The position numbers and the translations under genes were made by a program. Below are positions 63,190-64,000 of a DNA stretch of 64,000 nucleotides, one piece after another. This DNA comes from Bacteroidales bacterium (GTDB lineage: Bacteria > Bacteroidota > Bacteroidia > Bacteroidales > F082). Position 1 is the first letter of the stretch. The number at the start of each line of letters is the position of its first letter. The notes below the pieces were generated by a model. It did not search any database, had not been told where the DNA came from, and saw only the letters and a list, made by a program, of their open reading frames with translations. The stretch lies in contig JAUYGX010000023.1 in NCBI GenBank assembly GCA_030690365.1, positions 124,001 through 188,000 of the forward strand, read 5' to 3'.

Positions 63190-63786
63190 ATGAAAAAGAT
63201 TGTTCAAGTAATTTTAGCTGTAGTCATTATTGGATTGGGATATCTGGTTTTTGAAAGCATTATGGAACCGGTCAGGTTTAAACAAGAAAAATTAGCCCGC
63301 GAGAAAGTTGTGATCCAGAAATTGAAAGATATCCGGAGTTCACAGTTAATCTACAAACAGCTTACAGGGAAGTACGCCAATGGCTTCGATACTTTAATCA
63401 ACTTCCTGAAAGTGGCCGAAATTCCTGTCGTTAAGATCATTCCCGATCCCACCGACACCACCTACACGCGCACCATTAACGACACTGTCGGGTTCATTAA
63501 TGTGGCCGACTCGTTGTTTGGTAAAATTGCCGGTTTCAATTTTAGTTCGTTCAAAACAATTCCTTATTCAGGAGGTCAGCTTTTTGAGATGCAAGCCGAT
63601 ACCATCGAAAGAGGAGGTGTAAATGTAAATGTGTTTGAGGCCAAAGCTCCTTTTACGGCTTATCTGAAAGGCATGGATGAACAAACGATCATCAATTTGA
63701 TTTCAAAATATGAGGATATTGAAAAATATCCCGGACTTAAAGTCGGATCAATGCTCGAACCTTCTACCGATGGCAACTGGGAATAA
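63190..63786 (+). CDS. Single-pass hypothetical protein with pilin-like N-terminus
   Basis: The 198-residue protein has one N-terminal hydrophobic helix (about 3-24) followed by a charged helix (QEKLAREKVVIQKLKDIRSSQ), the layout of pseudopilin-like or inner-membrane anchored proteins. There is no prepilin cleavage site with the usual G|F/M-x3-E pattern at the start, so it is not a canonical type IV pilin. The rest is a beta-rich soluble domain. I do not recognise the family. It begins 12 bases before the DUF3822 gene, so the two probably form an operon. Confidence 0.75.
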   Translation: MKKIVQVILAVVIIGLGYLVFESIMEPVRFKQEKLAREKVVIQKLKDIRSSQLIYKQLTGKYANGFDTLINFLKVAEIPVVKIIPDPTDTTYTRTINDTVGFINVADSLFGKIAGFNFSSFKTIPYSGGQLFEMQADTIERGGVNVNVFEAKAPFTAYLKGMDEQTIINLISKYEDIEKYPGLKVGSMLEPSTDGNWE

Positions 63787-63798
63787 TGAATTTTCCGG

Positions 63799-64000
63799 AT
63801 GTCTCTTAGGTTAGCACCATATATAAATCACCTCGACAAATCGTTTAAAGAGTCGAATACAAGAAATTATATTTTGTCCATGCAGGTTAACCTGCATGGA
63901 CTTACTTTTTCTATCTTTAATCCCGACAAAAACAAATTTATCGGATTACAGGCCTATCATTTTTCGGATGTTGATAACTACCTTCAACTCCCATCCCTTT
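63799..64000 (+). CDS. DUF3822 family protein (truncated by window edge)
   Basis: The first 67 codons are visible (MSLRLAPYINHLDKSF at the start, then NYILSMQVNLHGLTFSIFN). They resemble the uncharacterised, Bacteroidota-specific DUF3822 family, whose members are usually found near rsmD and coaD. The gene continues past the window. A perfect 26-bp palindrome (63876-63901) lies inside the coding frame. Confidence 0.75.
   Translation, partial: MSLRLAPYINHLDKSFKESNTRNYILSMQVNLHGLTFSIFNPDKNKFIGLQAYHFSDVDNYLQLPSL
63876..63901. repeat. 26-bp perfect palindrome inside the DUF3822 gene
   Basis: GTCCATGCAGGTT is followed directly by its reverse complement. The centre is GTTAAC. It is coding (SMQVNLHGLT region), so it may be a coincidence of codon choice, a protein-binding site or an intragenic hairpin. 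Confidence 0.8.

Noticed and set aside
1-64000. tRNA, rRNA, CRISPR array, transposase or phage genes
   Set aside because: None of the diagnostic structures or gene families was recognised anywhere in the window; the only repeats are in batC and between menD and menB.

Overview
The window looks like a chromosome segment of a member of the Bacteroidota, probably a Bacteroidales/Marinilabiliales-type marine or sediment heterotroph; the rank below phylum is inference. The evidence is a complete Bat (aerotolerance) operon, GldB, a secreted amylase ending in a type IX secretion (T9SS) sorting domain, an HU-CCDC81/SPOR protein, a DUF3822 gene, a menaquinone pathway, and many promoters carrying the phylum's TAnnTTTG -7 box about 7 nt before the inferred start of transcription. 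I see no rRNA, tRNA, CRISPR array, prophage or transposase. Most of the window is core genome.

Layout. 1-7066: end of a DUF58 gene, a membrane protein, then batA-batB-batC-batD-batE, all on +. 7237-12563 (-): a beta-barrel/SPOR outer-membrane protein, a TPR protein and alaS. 12661-20441 (+): an M23 peptidase, a MerR-type regulator, a TonB-C-like protein, PAP2 phosphatase, glycosyltransferase, purD, a membrane protein, rnhB and lpxD. 20456-26071 (-): acyl-CoA ligase, SDR oxidoreductase, TonB-dependent receptor, ispE. 26203-33013 (+): GH3-family enzyme, deoxynucleoside kinase, kdsB, HU-SPOR protein, trmB, an alkyltransferase-like protein lacking the acceptor cysteine, mrp and nifU-like. 33050-35392 (-): nadE and a beta-barrel protein; 35492-38783 (+): another beta-barrel protein, gldB and a YifB-type AAA protein.

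38848-46435 (+) is a menaquinone locus: a hotdog thioesterase, then menF, menD, menB, menA, menC, menE. It is split between menD and menB by a 413-bp gap holding three direct copies and one inverted copy of a repeat. No menH is present. A response regulator follows (46552-46944), facing an ATP-cone/PD-(D/E)xK nuclease fusion (46945-47778) with no gap between them.

48264-60756 is an alpha-glucan locus: a T9SS-secreted GH13 amylase, a LacI-family regulator, a GH13 lipoprotein, a GH31 alpha-glucosidase, a SusA-like GH13 and, divergently, a cytoplasmic trehalose-synthase-like GH13. Likely operators with a central CpG, of the GCAAACGATTGC type, lie in the intergenic spaces. No SusC/SusD transporter lies in the window. 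The end (60769-64000) carries holA, AMP nucleosidase, an orphan HsdR-N nuclease-fold protein, a pilin-like hypothetical protein and the start of a DUF3822 gene that contains a 26-bp perfect palindrome.

For novelty, the best candidates are the ATP-cone nuclease, the enzyme set and operators of the glucan locus (including an N-terminal module shared by GH13 and GH31 enzymes), the beta-barrel/SPOR fusion and the repeat-interrupted men locus.
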